Part shown: in pieces, positions 1 through 9,221 of the stretch
Layout: every line of letters starts with the position of its first letter
Numbering within the stretch: position 1 is the first letter of the stretch
Assembly: GCA_051010395.1 (NCBI GenBank)
Contig: JBPCVQ010000409.1
Location: 1 to 13,268 of the forward strand
Length of the DNA stretch: 13,268 nt
Source: JANQPX01 sp051010395
Lineage (GTDB): Bacteria; Pseudomonadota; Alphaproteobacteria; Geminicoccales; Geminicoccaceae
Reading direction: 5' to 3'
Translations under genes and position numbers: made by a program
Notes under the pieces: model-generated
What the model was told of the DNA's origin: nothing
Database searches by the model: none
Seen by the model: the letters and a program-made list of their open reading frames with translations, nothing else

Positions 1-1292
1 AGGTGATCCCGCACGTCACCGACGCGATCAAAGAGTTCGTCATGGCCGATCTTGAGGACACGGATTTTCTGCTGTGCGAGATCGGCGGAACGGTCGGCGA
101 TATCGAGAGCCTGCCGTTCTTGGAAGCAATCCGTCAGCTTGGCAACGAATTAGGGCGCGACCGGTCGATGTTCATGCATTTGACCCTGGTGCCGTATATC
201 TCCTCAGCCGGCGAACTGAAGACCAAACCGACCCAGCACTCGGTGAAGGAATTGCGCGGCATCGGCATCCAGCCCGACATCCTGTTGTGCCGGTGCGAGC
301 GCACGATCCCGGATAGCGAGCGGGCCAAAATCGCCCTGTTCTGCAATGTCAGCCGCGAGTCGGTGATCCCGGCGAGTGACGTGTCGAGCATCTACGAAGT
401 GCCGCTCAGTTACCATGCCGAAGGCTTGGACGAGCAGGTGCTGCGGCGGTTCAATTTGACCGACGTCCGGCCACCCGATCTTGAGCGCTGGGAGGAAATC
501 GTGCGCCGCGCCGCCGGACCGGAAGGCGAGGTGTCGATCGCGATCGTCGGCAAATATACCGGCCTGCAAGATGCTTATAAATCGCTCAACGAGGCGCTGG
601 CCCACGGCGGCATCGCCAACAATGTCAAAGTCAAAACCATCTGGCTTGATGCCGAGGTTTTCGAGACCGACGATGCCGCCATGCATTTGCAGGACGTTCA
701 CGGCATCCTGGTCCCCGGCGGTTTCGGTGAGCGCGGCGTCGAGGGCAAGGTTCGGGCGGTTACGTTCGCCCGGACGCGGCGCGTCCCCTATTTCGGCATT
801 TGCCTCGGTTTGCAAATGGCGGTGGTCGAAGCCGCTCGAAAGCTTGCGGCTATCGAAGGCGCCGGCTCGACCGAATTCGGCCCTTGCGAAGAGCCGGTGG
901 TCGGCCTCTTGACCGAGTGGGAGCGGGACGGCGGCGTCGAGACACGAAGTGCGGATGATGATCTCGGCGGCACCATGCGCCTCGGCGCTTATCCCTGCGC
1001 GCTCGCGGAAGGCAGCCTGGCACGGGACATCTACGGTGATGCTGACATCAGCGAGCGCCATCGCCACCGCTATGAAGTCAATGTCAACTACATGAACCGT
1101 CTGTCCGCGGCCGGCCTTTCCTTTTCCGGCATGTCGCCAGACGGTCGCTTGCCGGAGGTGATCGAGCTTCCCGATCATCCCTGGTTTGTCGGTGTGCAAT
1201 ACCATCCCGAGCTCAAATCCAAGCCGTTCGATCCCCATCCGCTGTTCGCGTCCTTCGTGAAGGCCGCCCTCGATCAGTCCCGTTTGGTCTGA
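1..1292 (+). CDS. pyrG: CTP synthase (glutamine-hydrolysing), 3' part; 5' end outside window
   Basis: CTP synthase makes CTP from UTP, ATP and glutamine in the cytoplasm. The reading frame is already open at the window edge: bases 1-2 end a codon and the GTG at 3 is an internal Val, matching the VIPH(I/V)T stretch of E. coli PyrG near residue 115, so roughly 114 N-terminal residues, including the P-loop, are missing. Visible parts are the rest of the synthetase domain (GGTVGDIESLPFLEA, KTKPTQHSVKEL, KIALFCNV) and a class I glutamine amidotransferase domain. The latter has the oxyanion-loop sequence VPGGFGERG, nucleophile Cys in GICLG (codon 801-803) and the His-Glu pair in YHPE (from 1200). 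The chain ends at a TGA, and the C-terminus has normal length. kdsA starts 11 nt downstream. Identification is certain; only the start is unseen. Confidence 0.98.
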   Translation, partial: VIPHVTDAIKEFVMADLEDTDFLLCEIGGTVGDIESLPFLEAIRQLGNELGRDRSMFMHLTLVPYISSAGELKTKPTQHSVKELRGIGIQPDILLCRCERTIPDSERAKIALFCNVSRESVIPASDVSSIYEVPLSYHAEGLDEQVLRRFNLTDVRPPDLERWEEIVRRAAGPEGEVSIAIVGKYTGLQDAYKSLNEALAHGGIANNVKVKTIWLDAEVFETDDAAMHLQDVHGILVPGGFGERGVEGKVRAVTFARTRRVPYFGICLGLQMAVVEAARKLAAIEGAGSTEFGPCEEPVVGLLTEWERDGGVETRSADDDLGGTMRLGAYPCALAEGSLARDIYGDADISERHRHRYEVNVNYMNRLSAAGLSFSGMSPDGRLPEVIELPDHPWFVGVQYHPELKSKPFDPHPLFASFVKAALDQSRLV

Positions 1293-1303
1293 GTTCGAGG
1301 GTG

Positions 1304-2176
1304 ATGGCGGAAACGGACAAAGCCCCTGGTAGCAAATTGTGCAGAATAAATGTTGCCGATCTCGAAATCGGCCAGGACCTGCCGTTCATCCTGATCGCCG
1401 GACCTTGCCAGATCGAGAGCCGGGATCATGCGCTTGAGACTGCAGAAGCCCTTTCCGACATCTGCGGCGAGCGCGAGATTGGCCTGATCTACAAAAGTTC
1501 CTTCGATAAAGCCAACCGCACCAGCAGCGCGGCCGCGCGAGGCGTTGGTTTGAAGGAGGGTGTGCAGATCCTAGCGGACGTACGAGAAAAACTCGGCTGT
1601 CCGGTGATCACGGATGTTCATGAAAGCCCACAATGCGCAGCCGTCGCCGAAGCGGTGGACGTTCTACAAATTCCAGCTTTTCTCTGTCGCCAGACGGATC
1701 TTCTGAGATCGGTTGCCGCGACTGGCGCAGCCGTTCATGTCAAGAAAGGCCAATTTTTGGCCCCCTGGGATATGGTGCATGTCGTCGACAAGCTCGAAGC
1801 TTTCGGTGCTTCCCGCATCCTCGTCGGTGAGCGTGGGACGTCATTCGGCTATAATACGTTGGTTTCCGACTTTCGCGCATTGCCGCAGATGGCGGCGACC
1901 GGATGGCCTGTCGTGTTCGATGCGACCCATTCGGTGCAGCAGCCGGGTGGGCGAGGCGGATCGAGCGGCGGCCAACGGGAATATGTGCCGGTGTTGGCGC
2001 GGGCGGCGCTTTCGATCGGTATTGCAGCACTCTTCATCGAAACCCACCAAGATCCGGACAGTGCGCCGAGCGACGGTCCGAATATGGTGCCGATAAGTAA
2101 GCTCTCGCGTATGCTTTCGGTCTTTCAGGACTTCGACCGGCTCGCCAAGAGCCACCCACTCAACCTGACGCTTTAA
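1304..2176 (+). CDS. kdsA: 3-deoxy-D-manno-octulosonate 8-phosphate synthase (KDO-8-P synthase)
   Basis: KdsA condenses phosphoenolpyruvate with arabinose 5-phosphate to give Kdo-8-phosphate, the precursor of the inner-core sugar of lipopolysaccharide. The product has 290 residues (E. coli 284). Motifs seen are AGPCQIESRD near the N-terminus, YKSSFDKANRTS (PEP and sugar binding), VITDVHE, VKKGQF, GTSFGYNTLVSDFR and DATHSVQQPGG. Counting from the ATG, Cys35, His209, Glu246 and Asp257 fall where metal-dependent KdsA enzymes such as that of Aquifex have their metal ligands; the metal-independent E. coli enzyme has Asn in place of the Cys. Overlapping starts are present, GTG 1301 then ATG 1304. 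I prefer ATG 1304 because the GAGG at 1297-1300 directly abuts the GTG, but spacing is short for both. It lies between pyrG and eno, probably in one operon. Confidence 0.97.
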   Translation: MAETDKAPGSKLCRINVADLEIGQDLPFILIAGPCQIESRDHALETAEALSDICGEREIGLIYKSSFDKANRTSSAAARGVGLKEGVQILADVREKLGCPVITDVHESPQCAAVAEAVDVLQIPAFLCRQTDLLRSVAATGAAVHVKKGQFLAPWDMVHVVDKLEAFGASRILVGERGTSFGYNTLVSDFRALPQMAATGWPVVFDATHSVQQPGGRGGSSGGQREYVPVLARAALSIGIAALFIETHQDPDSAPSDGPNMVPISKLSRMLSVFQDFDRLAKSHPLNLTL

Positions 2177-2188
2177 GCAGGACAGACG

Positions 2189-3472
<1,284 letters not shown>

Positions 3473-3482
3473 GGACAGGGTT

Positions 3483-3830
3483 GTGTTGAGAAAAACCTTC
3501 GATTTCCGACTTCGGATGAAGTGGCAGTCTTGGCTGACGGTGGCCAGCCTCGGACTTGCCATCTACTTCGGCTATCATGCCGTGAACGGCAATCGTGGGC
3601 TTTTGGCCTCTCAGCAGATGGAAGAGGCACTCTTGGTGTCCGAAAAACAGTTGGCGGCTTTGAAACATGAACGCACCAGCCTGGAGCGGAGGGTCAAGCG
3701 CCTTCGACCAGGAAGCCTGGATCCCGATCTTATTGATGAGCTGGCGCGTGACATGCTGAGCATGGCTGAGCCTGATGATGTGATCATCCTTCTCGAGACC
3801 AAAGCGCCCACGGCAAACGAGGGGCGCTGA
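3483..3830 (+). CDS. ftsB: Septum formation initiator, FtsB/DivIC family
   Basis: FtsB-family proteins are small bitopic membrane proteins that join FtsL and FtsQ in the divisome and help activate septal peptidoglycan synthesis. The product from GTG 3483 has 115 residues: a short basic N-terminus, one transmembrane helix at about 16-34 (SWLTVASLGLAIYFGYHAV), the conserved small and charged linker NGNRGLLA, and a periplasmic coiled coil at about 46-75 rich in Leu and charged residues. It ends with the family's LRPGSLDPDLIDELARDML segment and a final PDDVII strand. The frame stays open upstream into eno, but an overlapping start is unlikely. GTG 3483 has GAGG (3471-3474) 8 nt upstream; TTG 3486 or ATG 3516 (104 residues) are alternatives. 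It follows eno by 10 nt, the usual alphaproteobacterial place for this gene. The family is clear; the start is uncertain. Confidence 0.9.
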   Translation: MLRKTFDFRLRMKWQSWLTVASLGLAIYFGYHAVNGNRGLLASQQMEEALLVSEKQLAALKHERTSLERRVKRLRPGSLDPDLIDELARDMLSMAEPDDVIILLETKAPTANEGR

Positions 3831-3900
3831 ACGCGTGGTGCGTTGCCAGGTCTTGGATCTGATGTAACTGAGTTTTCTGCGTTGATTGGAGACGACGAGC

Positions 3901-4935
3901 ATGGCAACGGCGACGCGTCGTGAACCTGCGGCGAAGACCGGCAGGGCAACCAAGGGCAGCACGAAGAAGCTGAAGGTGGAGGTCGACGAACTGCTTGCCT
4001 ATTACCGAAGCATGCTCTTGATCCGTCGCTTCGAGGAAAAGGCGGGCCAGCTCTACGGCATGGGGCTGATTGGTGGTTTCTGTCATCTCTATATCGGCCA
4101 GGAGGCCGTCGCCGTCGGCATTCAACATGCGCTTGATGAACGCGATTCGGTGATCACCGGCTATCGCGACCACGGCCATATGCTGGTCTGTGAGATGGAC
4201 CCGAACCGGGTCATGGCCGAGCTCACGGGTCGCGCTGGAGGCTATTCCAAGGGCAAGGGCGGCTCGATGCATATGTTCGCCCAGGACAAGAATTTTTACG
4301 GCGGCCACGGCATTGTCGCAGCCCAGGTGCCGCTCGGTACCGGTGTCGGCTTCGCGCATAAATACCGCGAGGATGGCGGTGTGTGCGTGGTGTATCTGGG
4401 CGACGGCGCCGTCAACCAGGGGCAGGTCTACGAGAGTTTCAATATGGCGAGCCTCTGGCAGTTGCCGGTCGTCTATGTGATCGAAAACAACCAGTACGCC
4501 ATGGGCACCTCGGTCAAGCGAGGGTCCGCCAATCCTGATCTGCATCTGCGCGGCTCCGCTTATAACATTCCAGGCGAGCAGATCGATGGCATGGACGTGG
4601 TCGCGGTCAAGGCTGCAGCGGATAAGGCGGTCACCCATGCGAGGAAGAATGGACCGGTTCTTCTGGAAGCAATGACCTATCGCTACCGCGGCCACTCCAT
4701 GTCCGATCCCGCCAAATATCGCTCACGCGAGGAGGTGCAAGAGACGCGCGCCGAGCGCGATCCGATCGATCGTCTGCGCGAGCGCATGCTCAAGGATAAG
4801 CTTGCTGATGAAGATGCGTTCAAGGCAATCGACAAGGACATCCGGGCGATTGTCAATGAGGCCGCGGCATTTGCCCAGGACAGCCCGGAGCCAAAGCCGG
4901 AAGAACTCTATACCGATGTTTATGTCGACGCCTGA
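3901..4935 (+). CDS. pdhA: Pyruvate dehydrogenase E1 component, alpha subunit
   Basis: With PdhB this subunit forms the thiamine-diphosphate-dependent E1 enzyme that decarboxylates pyruvate and passes the acetyl group to lipoyl domains. The product has 344 residues. A Lys/Ala-rich N-terminal tail of about 25 residues precedes the fold. Motifs seen are RRFEEKAGQLYGMG, the IGQEAVAVG stretch, GYRDHGH, KGKGGSMHMF and the ThDP/Mg motif running from GDG (167-169) to ENN (195-197). The loop YRGHSMSDP (262-270) corresponds to the region phosphorylated in mitochondrial E1 alpha; whether it is modified here is unknown. ATG 3901 is chosen because GGAG (3888-3891) lies 9 nt upstream and the protein then begins like other alphaproteobacterial PdhA; an in-frame TTG at 3886 is less likely. 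It is the first gene of the PDH cluster, 70 nt after ftsB. Confidence 0.98.
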   Translation: MATATRREPAAKTGRATKGSTKKLKVEVDELLAYYRSMLLIRRFEEKAGQLYGMGLIGGFCHLYIGQEAVAVGIQHALDERDSVITGYRDHGHMLVCEMDPNRVMAELTGRAGGYSKGKGGSMHMFAQDKNFYGGHGIVAAQVPLGTGVGFAHKYREDGGVCVVYLGDGAVNQGQVYESFNMASLWQLPVVYVIENNQYAMGTSVKRGSANPDLHLRGSAYNIPGEQIDGMDVVAVKAAADKAVTHARKNGPVLLEAMTYRYRGHSMSDPAKYRSREEVQETRAERDPIDRLRERMLKDKLADEDAFKAIDKDIRAIVNEAAAFAQDSPEPKPEELYTDVYVDA

Positions 4936-4967
4936 GGGCTGCGGACCCTGCGTTTGGAAAGCTTGAC

Positions 4968-6341
4968 ATGCCAACTGAAATTCTGATGCCCGCCCTCTCG
5001 CCGACCATGACCGAGGGCAATCTCGCGAAATGGCTGAAACAGGTCGGCGACAAGGTCGAGCCCGGTGATGTCATCGCCGAGATCGAGACCGACAAGGCGA
5101 CCATGGAGGTGGAAGCCGTCGATGAAGGCCGGCTGGGCCGGATTCTGGTCGAAGAAGGAGCCGAAGGCGTTGCGGTCAACACGCCGATCGCCGTGCTCCT
5201 AGGCGAAGACGAATCTGAGGCCGATGCGGCCGGCGTTGATACGGCGCCTGTGTCCGCCAGGGCTGAAGCGCCATCATCCCCTGTTCAGGCTCGTCCGTCG
5301 GCTCCGATCCAAGTCAAGCCCGTCGTGGCCGACGATCCGGGTTTGCCCGCAGGGACTGAGATGGTGAAGCAGACGGTGCGTGAGGCGTTGCGTGATGCCA
5401 TGGCCGAGGAGATGCGTGGCGATGATCGCGTCTTTCTGATGGGCGAAGAGGTCGCGGAGTATCAAGGCGCTTACAAGATTAGCCAGGGGTTGCTGGAGGA
5501 GTTTGGCGCCAAACGCGTGATCGATACGCCGATCACCGAGCATGGTTTTGCCGGCATCGGGGTCGGTGCTGCGATGGCCGGGCTTCGGCCGATCGTCGAG
5601 TTCATGACCTGGAATTTCGGCATGCAGGCGATTGATCATATCATCAACTCGGCTGCCAAAACCCGCTACATGGCCGGCGGGGAGCTTGGCTCCCCCATCG
5701 TGTTTCGTGGCCCGAATGGGGCGGCAGCACGCGTCGCTGCCCAGCACAGCCAGGAATATTCGACCTGGTACGCGCACTGCCCCGGTCTCAAGGTGATCGC
5801 CCCCTACAGTGCGGCCGACGCCAAGGGACTCTTGAAAGCGGCGATCCGTGATCCGAATCCAGTGGTGTTTTTAGAAAACGAGATCCTCTACGGCCAGAGC
5901 TTCGATGTGCCGGTCATGGATGACTTCGTCTTGCCGATCGGCAAGGCGAGGATCGCCCGCGGCGGTAGCGACGTCACGCTGATCGCCTTCTCCTTGATGG
6001 TGGAGCGCGCGCTGCAGGCCGCTGATGCGCTTGCTGAGGAGGGCATCGACGCCGAGGTGGTCGATCTCCGCACCATCCGTCCGTTGGACATCGAGACGAT
6101 CGTATCGTCGGTCAAGAAGACCAACCGCGTGGTGACGGTCGAGGAGGGGTGGCCGCGCTTTGGTCTTGGTTCCGAGATGTCGGCCATCATGATGGAACAT
6201 GCGTTCGATTATCTGGATGCGCCTGTCGTTCGGGTCACTGGCGAGGACGTGCCCATGCCCTATGCCGCCAATCTGGAACAGCTTGCGTTGCCGCAAGTCG
6301 CTGATGTCGTGAAGGCCGCCAAAGACGTCTGCTACCGTTGA
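4968..6341 (+). CDS. pdhB: Pyruvate dehydrogenase E1 component, beta subunit, with N-terminal lipoyl domain
   Basis: This is the second half of the E1 heterotetramer. The product has 457 residues, longer than a bare E1 beta (about 325), because an 80-residue lipoyl domain sits in front; this fusion is known in alphaproteobacteria. The predicted lipoylated Lys is Lys43 in ETDKATME. An Ala/Pro/Ser-rich swinging linker spans about 83-125. The E1 beta part starts near residue 130 (MVKQTVREAL), with GEEVAEYQGAYK (ThDP-contacting Glu), EHGFAGIGVGAA, EFMTWNFGMQAID, RGPNG and the C-terminal transketolase domain (RTIRPLD, VEEGW, GEDVPMPYA). Start ATG 4968 has GGAAAG (4956-4961) 6 nt upstream. It follows pdhA by 32 nt and precedes pdhC by 28 nt. 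Its lipoyl domain is nearly the same as that of the next gene. Confidence 0.98.
   Translation: MPTEILMPALSPTMTEGNLAKWLKQVGDKVEPGDVIAEIETDKATMEVEAVDEGRLGRILVEEGAEGVAVNTPIAVLLGEDESEADAAGVDTAPVSARAEAPSSPVQARPSAPIQVKPVVADDPGLPAGTEMVKQTVREALRDAMAEEMRGDDRVFLMGEEVAEYQGAYKISQGLLEEFGAKRVIDTPITEHGFAGIGVGAAMAGLRPIVEFMTWNFGMQAIDHIINSAAKTRYMAGGELGSPIVFRGPNGAAARVAAQHSQEYSTWYAHCPGLKVIAPYSAADAKGLLKAAIRDPNPVVFLENEILYGQSFDVPVMDDFVLPIGKARIARGGSDVTLIAFSLMVERALQAADALAEEGIDAEVVDLRTIRPLDIETIVSSVKKTNRVVTVEEGWPRFGLGSEMSAIMMEHAFDYLDAPVVRVTGEDVPMPYAANLEQLALPQVADVVKAAKDVCYR
5004..5038 (+). repeat. 35-nt exact repeat inside pdhB lipoyl domain (copy 1)
   Basis: These 35 bases are identical to 6406-6440 in pdhC, reading from ACCATGACC to TGGCTGAA. 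They encode TMTEGNLAKWL in both lipoyl domains. Silent positions are also identical, whereas elsewhere in the two domains they differ. This points to domain duplication with later gene conversion, or strong local constraint. Confidence 0.9.
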
Positions 6342-6369
6342 TACCGGCTGCCTCGGAAGGTTTGAAAAA

Positions 6370-7662
6370 ATGCCGATCGAAATTTTGATGCCGGCCCTGT
6401 CGCCCACCATGACCGAGGGCAATCTCGCGAAATGGCTGAAGCAGGAGGGCGACGACGTTGCGGCCGGTGACGTAATCGCCGAAATCGAAACCGACAAGGC
6501 GACTATGGAGGTTGAGGCGGTCGAGGAGGGTAAGCTCGGCAAGATCCTGGTCAGCGAAGGCACCGAAGGCGTCCCCGTCAACGCCCCCATTGCCCTCCTT
6601 CTCGAAGAAGGGGAGGAGGCCGCCTCCATCGATGACTTGCCTGAGCCTGCGCCGGCTGCGGCGCCCAAGCCTGCGAGGGCGGGGCCCGATCCTGTGGTCG
6701 AGGAGAAGAAAGTACCAGCGCTGCAAGCCAAGCCGAATGGTCAGGTCAAGCCTGTCGCTGCCGGCGACCGGGTTTTTGCGAGCCCGCTTGCTAAACGCAT
6801 GGCTGCGAATGAGGGGCTGGATCTCACAAGCATCGACGGCAGCGGACCTCACGGCCGCATCGTGAAAGCCGACATCGAACGCGTCCTCAAAGACGGCACG
6901 GGTAAGCCCGGACCGGCGAAGGATGCAGCACCGACCGCCAGGCCGGAGACCGCGGCAGTCGTCACCGATCCGACCGCGTCGGTCGAAGAGGTACCGCTCA
7001 GCAATATGCGGAAGGTGATCGCGCGGCGCCTGACCGAGGCCAAGCAGACCATCCCTCATTTTTATCTGACCATGGACTGCGAGCTGGACGCGTTGCTGGC
7101 GCTTCGAAAACAGCTGAATGGGCGGGAAGGGGCCGACTACAAGCTGTCGGTCAACGACTTCGTGATCAAGGCCTCGGCGCTGGCGCTGAAGAAGGTGCCG
7201 CTGGCGAATGTCTCATTTGCCGGTGATAAGCTGTTGCGTTACAGGGCGGTCGATGTGTCGGTGGCGGTCGCCATTCCGGATGGCCTGATCACGCCGATCA
7301 TCCGGGATGCGGACGCCAAGGGGCTCGGCCAGATCTCGGAGGAGATGAAGGACCTCGCCGCACGCGCCAAGGATGGCAAGCTGAAGCCCGAGGAGTTCCA
7401 GGGCGGCAGCTTCTCGATCTCCAACCTCGGCATGTTCGGCGTCAAGGAGTTTTCCGCCGTCATCAACCCGCCGCAAGCCTGCATCCTCGCGGTCGGCGCT
7501 GGTGTGCAGCAGCCCGTGATAAAAAACGGCGAGGTCGCCGTTGCGACCGTGATGTCCTGTACGCTCTCGGTCGATCATCGTGCGGTCGACGGTGCGCTCG
7601 GTGCTCAGCTGCTGCAGGCGTTCAAGAGCTATATCGAAGAACCGCTTTCGATGCTTCTTTAG
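6370..7662 (+). CDS. pdhC: Dihydrolipoamide acetyltransferase, E2 core of pyruvate dehydrogenase
   Basis: E2 transfers the acetyl group from lipoamide to CoA and forms the structural core of the complex. The product has 430 residues. One lipoyl domain (1-80) carries Lys43 in ETDKATME. A Pro/Ala-rich linker follows, then the peripheral subunit-binding domain at about 135-172 (FASPLAKRMA, GPHGRIVKADIE) and a second linker. The catalytic domain from about 205 begins VPLSNMRKVIARRLTEAK and ends with the acetyltransferase motif DHRAVDG, whose His403 and Asp407 are the expected catalytic residues; SFSISNLGMFG is also present. The start ATG 6370 is preceded by GGAAGG (6355-6360) at 9 nt. A single lipoyl domain on E2 plus one on E1 beta is the common alphaproteobacterial plan, against three on E. 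coli E2. Confidence 0.98.
   Translation: MPIEILMPALSPTMTEGNLAKWLKQEGDDVAAGDVIAEIETDKATMEVEAVEEGKLGKILVSEGTEGVPVNAPIALLLEEGEEAASIDDLPEPAPAAAPKPARAGPDPVVEEKKVPALQAKPNGQVKPVAAGDRVFASPLAKRMAANEGLDLTSIDGSGPHGRIVKADIERVLKDGTGKPGPAKDAAPTARPETAAVVTDPTASVEEVPLSNMRKVIARRLTEAKQTIPHFYLTMDCELDALLALRKQLNGREGADYKLSVNDFVIKASALALKKVPLANVSFAGDKLLRYRAVDVSVAVAIPDGLITPIIRDADAKGLGQISEEMKDLAARAKDGKLKPEEFQGGSFSISNLGMFGVKEFSAVINPPQACILAVGAGVQQPVIKNGEVAVATVMSCTLSVDHRAVDGALGAQLLQAFKSYIEEPLSMLL
6406..6440 (+). repeat. 35-nt exact repeat inside pdhC lipoyl domain (copy 2)
   Basis: This is the partner of 5004-5038. The copies are in the same orientation, about 1.4 kb apart. Recombination between them would fuse the start of pdhB's lipoyl domain to the rest of pdhC and delete the E1 beta domain. 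Confidence 0.9.
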
Positions 7663-7722
7663 ACCATGCCCAATCAGGCAGGCCGAAACCAGCAATAAGT
7701 CCGAAACGAGAGGACGCCCCTT

Positions 7723-9120
7723 ATGGCAGAGCAAGAGTTCGATCTGGTTGTCGTCGGCGGCGGCCCCGGTGGTTACGTGGCAGCGATCAGAGCTGCCCAG
7801 CTCAAGATGAAAACCGCCCTGGTCGAGCGCGAGCATCTAGGCGGCATCTGCCTGAACTGGGGCTGCATCCCGACGAAGGCTTTACTGCGTTCGGGTGAGG
7901 TGTTCGACATGATGCATCACCTCAAGAACTTCGGCCTTTCCGCTGATAATCTCGACTACGACGCCTCGGCGGTGGTGAAGCGTTCTCGCAAGATCGCAGG
8001 CCAGCTCTCCAGAGGCGTTGCCCACCTCCTGAAGAAGAACAAGATCACCGTCTTCGACGGGCAAGCAGCGCTTGCAGGCTCAGGTTCGATCGAGGTCAAG
8101 ACCAAGTCCGGTGCGGAGAAAATCAAATCCAAGAACATCATCCTCGCGACAGGCGCGCGTGCACGCCAGCTTCCTGGCCTGGAGGCTGACGGCAAGCTGA
8201 TCTGGACCTACAAGGAGGCAATGGTTCCCGAAGCCATGCCGAAGAGCCTCCTGGTGGTCGGTTCAGGGGCGATCGGCATCGAGTTTGCGAGCTTCTATCG
8301 CGCCATGGGTGTCGAGGTCACCGTGGTCGAGGTTATGGATCGGGTGCTGCCGGTGGAGGACGAAGAGATCTCCGCCTTCGCCCACAAACAATTTGAGAAA
8401 CGCGGCATTAAGCTTATCACCAAGGCCGAGGTCAAGTCGCTGGACAAGGGGGCGGACTGCGTGACCGCCACCATCGCGGCTGGCGGCAAAACCGAGACGC
8501 TGAAGGTCGACCGGGTGATTATGGCTGTTGGCATTGTCGGCAATGTCGAGAATCTTGGCCTCGAAGGCACCAAGGTCGAGGTCGACAGAACCCATGTGGT
8601 GATCGACGAGTGGTGCCGTACGGGAGAACCTGGCGTCTTTGCGATCGGCGATCTGTGTGGTCCACCCTGGCTTGCCCATAAGGCCAGCCATGAAGGTGTG
8701 CTCTGTGTCGAAAAGATCGCGGGGCTGAACGACACCCATCCCCTTGATGTGACCAAGATCCCCGGTTGCACCTATTGCACACCGCAGGTGGCGAGTGTCG
8801 GTTATACTGAAGCAGCCGCGCGGAAGGCAGGCTTTGATGTCAAGGTCGGGCGCTTTCCTTTCATCGGCAATGGAAAGGCGATCGCGCTTGGCGAGCCGGA
8901 AGGTATGGTCAAGACTGTGTTCGACGCCAAAACTGGCGAGCTGCTTGGTGCTCATATGGTTGGCGCAGAGGTAACGGAGATGATTCAGGGCTACGTCATC
9001 GCGCGCCAGGTCGAAGCTACCGAGCTCGATCTGATGCACACGGTGTTCCCGCACCCGACTCTTTCCGAAATGATGCATGAGAGCACACTCGATGCCTACG
9101 GGCGTGTCATTCACTTTTGA
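7723..9120 (+). CDS. lpdA: Dihydrolipoyl dehydrogenase (E3)
   Basis: E3 reoxidises dihydrolipoamide on the lipoyl domains using FAD, a redox disulfide and NAD+. The product has 465 residues, normal length. Seen in order: FAD-binding VVVGGGPGGYVAA (9-21), the redox pair Cys43 and Cys48 in GGICLNWGCIPTK, the ATGARAR stretch, the NAD-binding motif VVGSGAIGIEFASFY (178-192), the second FAD motif GVFAIGDLCG, and a C-terminal interface domain with the catalytic His444-Glu449 dyad in HPTLSE. The start ATG 7723 has AGAGG (7709-7713) 9 nt upstream. It lies 60 nt after pdhC and closes the PDH cluster. It probably serves PDH, though one E3 is often shared with 2-oxoglutarate dehydrogenase and the glycine cleavage system. 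No lipA follows it here. Confidence 0.98.
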   Translation: MAEQEFDLVVVGGGPGGYVAAIRAAQLKMKTALVEREHLGGICLNWGCIPTKALLRSGEVFDMMHHLKNFGLSADNLDYDASAVVKRSRKIAGQLSRGVAHLLKKNKITVFDGQAALAGSGSIEVKTKSGAEKIKSKNIILATGARARQLPGLEADGKLIWTYKEAMVPEAMPKSLLVVGSGAIGIEFASFYRAMGVEVTVVEVMDRVLPVEDEEISAFAHKQFEKRGIKLITKAEVKSLDKGADCVTATIAAGGKTETLKVDRVIMAVGIVGNVENLGLEGTKVEVDRTHVVIDEWCRTGEPGVFAIGDLCGPPWLAHKASHEGVLCVEKIAGLNDTHPLDVTKIPGCTYCTPQVASVGYTEAAARKAGFDVKVGRFPFIGNGKAIALGEPEGMVKTVFDAKTGELLGAHMVGAEVTEMIQGYVIARQVEATELDLMHTVFPHPTLSEMMHESTLDAYGRVIHF

Positions 9121-9195
9121 AGGTCTTCGCTACCCTATGGCGATCTGGCAAGCGCATAGGTTCAGTTATGGAGTGCGTCAACTTTTGGTGGTTAT

Positions 9196-9210
9196 TTAAA
9201 AATCATTTAA
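9196..9210 (+). promoter_or_regulatory. Candidate CtrA-binding site, TTAA-N7-TTAA
   Basis: TTAA at 9196-9199 and TTAA at 9207-9210 are separated by exactly 7 bases, which fits the alphaproteobacterial CtrA consensus TTAA-N7-TTAA(C); the trailing base is A instead of C. The site is about 150 nt upstream of the ATG at 9361. The local DNA is AT-rich, so a chance match is possible. Function is inferred from the downstream PopZ-like motif, since CtrA controls many polar and cell-cycle genes. Confidence 0.45.
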
Positions 9211-9215
9211 AACAA

Positions 9216-9221
9216 CTATAA
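9216..9221 (+). promoter_or_regulatory. Possible -10 element (CTATAA)
   Basis: CTATAA resembles the alphaproteobacterial sigma-70 -10 sequence CTATAT. No good -35 hexamer lies 17 nt upstream; instead the first half of the TTAA-N7-TTAA motif occupies that place, as happens at CtrA-activated promoters. The start of transcription would be near 9228, giving a leader of about 130 nt. Speculative. Confidence 0.3.

Noticed and set aside
204..1238. Long open frame (344 codons) on the - strand inside pyrG
   Set aside because: It is antisense to a certain gene; its residues follow the complement of pyrG codons and show no family motif. Long antisense frames are common in GC-rich DNA.
3831..3900. Promoter for the PDH cluster in the ftsB-pdhA gap
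   Set aside because: TTGCCA near 3843 has no acceptable -10 at 16-18 nt. A promoter is plausible here but I cannot show it.
3784..4695. 303-codon - strand open frame over ftsB end and pdhA
   Set aside because: It is antisense to pdhA with no ribosome site or recognisable motif.
7666..7698. Ten-codon frame between pdhC and lpdA
   Set aside because: Too short, no ribosome site, no leader-peptide features.
9133..9161. CCTATG/CATAGG inverted repeat after lpdA as terminator
   Set aside because: Only six pairs, a loop of about 15 nt and no T-run.
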